This document shows positions 63,138 to 64,000 of a stretch of 64,000 nucleotides of DNA, in pieces (positions within the stretch are counted from its first letter, which is position 1; each line of letters starts with the position of its first letter). Made by a program: the position numbers and the translations under genes. This stretch comes from Methylocella silvestris (lineage in GTDB: Bacteria; Pseudomonadota; Alphaproteobacteria; Rhizobiales; Beijerinckiaceae): positions 1 through 64,000 of the forward strand of contig NZ_PDZR01000006.1 of NCBI RefSeq assembly GCF_002891535.1, written 5' to 3'. A model generated the notes under the pieces. The model was given only the letters and a program-made list of their open reading frames with translations. It searched no databases and was not told the DNA's origin.

Positions 63138-63716
63138 GTGATTCTCATCGGCAAATTCATTCTCGCTGCTCTTGTCGGCGCCCTCATCGGTCTCGGCCTC
63201 ACTTCCGCGGCGTTGCAAAACGACTTCGGCTTCGGGGCCGTGACCGCCGGGCCATGGACGGCGTGGCCGCGGAACGGCGGCCGCGGCGTCGATCCTTACG
63301 CCCGCGCGATGCTGGCAAAGTCCGGCGAAATCCCGCTCGGCTCCTCCGAGGGCCTGAGTTTTATCGCGCGCGCCGACAGCGGGGGGCGCCGTCTTGAGCC
63401 GGGATGCGATTATATCGTCAGCGGACCGACGCCGCAGGCGCGTTACTGGACGCTGACCGTGATGACCCCGCAAGGCAAGCTCCTGGCGAATCCCTCCGGC
63501 CGCAGCGGCTTCACCTCGAGCGAAATCTTGCGCGCGGCGGACGGCAGTTTCGCCATCGCGCTATCGCGCCGCGCGAGGCCGGGCAACTGGATTCCGCTCG
63601 CCGAAAACGATCCCTTCATCCTCGATCTGCGCCTCTATGAATCGGAGTTCAGCACGTCGATGCTCGCGTTCGACGCAGCCAACCTGCCGACCATTGCAAG
63701 GGAGGTCTGCCGGTGA
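63138..63716 (+). CDS. DUF1214-domain membrane protein
   Basis: 192 residues with one N-terminal hydrophobic helix (GKFILAALVGALIGLGLTSA) and a DUF1214-type domain (ARYWTLTVMTPQGKLLANPS, GFTSSEILRAADGSFAIALS). The family function is unknown. GTG at 63138. Overlaps the next gene by four bases (GTGA), so both are coupled. Confidence 0.82.
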   Translation: MILIGKFILAALVGALIGLGLTSAALQNDFGFGAVTAGPWTAWPRNGGRGVDPYARAMLAKSGEIPLGSSEGLSFIARADSGGRRLEPGCDYIVSGPTPQARYWTLTVMTPQGKLLANPSGRSGFTSSEILRAADGSFAIALSRRARPGNWIPLAENDPFILDLRLYESEFSTSMLAFDAANLPTIAREVCR

Positions 63717-64000
63717 ACAGGCTTGACCGATTTCTCGCCGGCCTGCTCTGGTTGCTCGGCGTGGCGCTGGTGGCGGTAGCGGTCCATCTCATCGCCGTCT
63801 TCGACCTACCAAGGCGCCTCGGCAATGATCCAATGAGCCGCCTTTCGGTTCTGGCGAAGCCCGGCGAGATGAGCCAGTTGCCGCTTGCAAGACCCGGCGC
63901 CGAATGGGCTCCCTTTTCAGATCCCGCCGTGGCGCAGGGCGTCTGCCTCTATGATCTGACGCGCGCGCCGGTGCGCGTTTCCGGCGAGGTCGACGCCGAC
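63713..64000 (+). CDS. Membrane-anchored protein, partial (window end)
   Basis: 96 codons are visible before the window stops. GTG at 63713 overlaps the DUF1214 stop. The product starts MNRLDRFLAGLLWLLGVALV, a short signal-anchor, then LLIAVFDLPRRLGNDPMSRL-like sequence. Relatives of this pair encode a DUF1254-type partner of DUF1214. The C-terminal part is not in the window, so assignment is tentative. Confidence 0.6.
   Translation, partial: MNRLDRFLAGLLWLLGVALVAVAVHLIAVFDLPRRLGNDPMSRLSVLAKPGEMSQLPLARPGAEWAPFSDPAVAQGVCLYDLTRAPVRVSGEVDAD

Noticed and set aside
1-64000. CRISPR arrays, tRNA and rRNA genes, insertion sequences
   Set aside because: No regularly spaced direct repeats, no cloverleaf-type sequences and no transposase-like frames were recognised by eye; a tRNA or covariance scan could not be run.

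Overview
The window is high-GC DNA from an alphaproteobacterium of the order Hyphomicrobiales (Rhizobiales). A Beijerinckiaceae/Methylocystaceae-type relative is my best guess. The basis is gene content and synteny: a suf operon with two cysteine desulfurases and a SufT-like gene, anmK near tyrS, carA near yqeY then dnaG-rpoD, rplY-pth-ychF, an EipA/DUF1134 protein, a DUF1217-flgF-fliI trio and a short PutA. Genes are dense, on both strands, and no rRNA, tRNA, CRISPR array or prophage was found. The first 47 bases look like residual Nextera adapter, so position 1 is probably a contig end and not chromosome.

Layout. 0-7 kb: Fe-S cluster assembly operon on the minus strand (cysteine desulfurase, sufB, sufC, sufD, sufS, sufT-like). 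7-10 kb: alpha/beta hydrolase, carboxymuconolactone-decarboxylase-family protein, anmK. 10-14.3 kb: an accessory block between anmK and tyrS, with a putative HExxH protein and a translationally coupled pair: a PhoU/DUF47-like protein and a PPDK-like protein that lacks the PEP-binding barrel. 14.3-25 kb: tyrS, a giant AsmA-like envelope protein, bcp, eipA, cysQ, carA, yqeY, a serine hydrolase. 25-30 kb: panB, then a beta-carbonic anhydrase, a SulP anion transporter and two paralogous tiny secreted proteins, ended by a terminator. 30-34.4 kb: dnaG and rpoD. 34.5-39 kb, minus strand: rplY-pth-ychF-bluB with a PIN-type toxin-antitoxin pair inserted between pth and ychF. 39-43.5 kb: a CLC-type channel and two tandem 2-oxoglutarate/Fe(II) oxygenases, the second frameshifted near its 3' end. 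43.5-50 kb: an NAD-dependent epimerase divergent from a LysR regulator, ruvB, and a large ThDP enzyme (pyruvate dehydrogenase E1/transketolase-like) divergent from an Lrp regulator. 49.7-51.7 kb: divergent olsA-like/olsB-like genes for ornithine lipids. 51.8-54.7 kb: an isolated flagellar trio. 54.7-64 kb: YnfA, rocD-putA (ornithine and proline to glutamate), a YcgN-type cysteine-cluster protein, a class A PBP, and a DUF1214 gene coupled to a gene cut by the window end.

How the genes work together. The suf genes supply Fe-S clusters. Carbonic anhydrase plus SulP suggests bicarbonate uptake or interconversion. OlsB/OlsA and RocD/PutA both draw on ornithine. The most promising uncharacterised unit is the coupled DUF47-like/truncated-PPDK pair at 10.7-14.3 kb: it has the ATP-grasp and phosphohistidine parts of a dikinase but not the domain that normally receives the phosphate. 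Dispersed palindromes occur at 8.1, 29.7 and 55.1 kb, and a second hairpin type at 29.8 and 36.8 kb.
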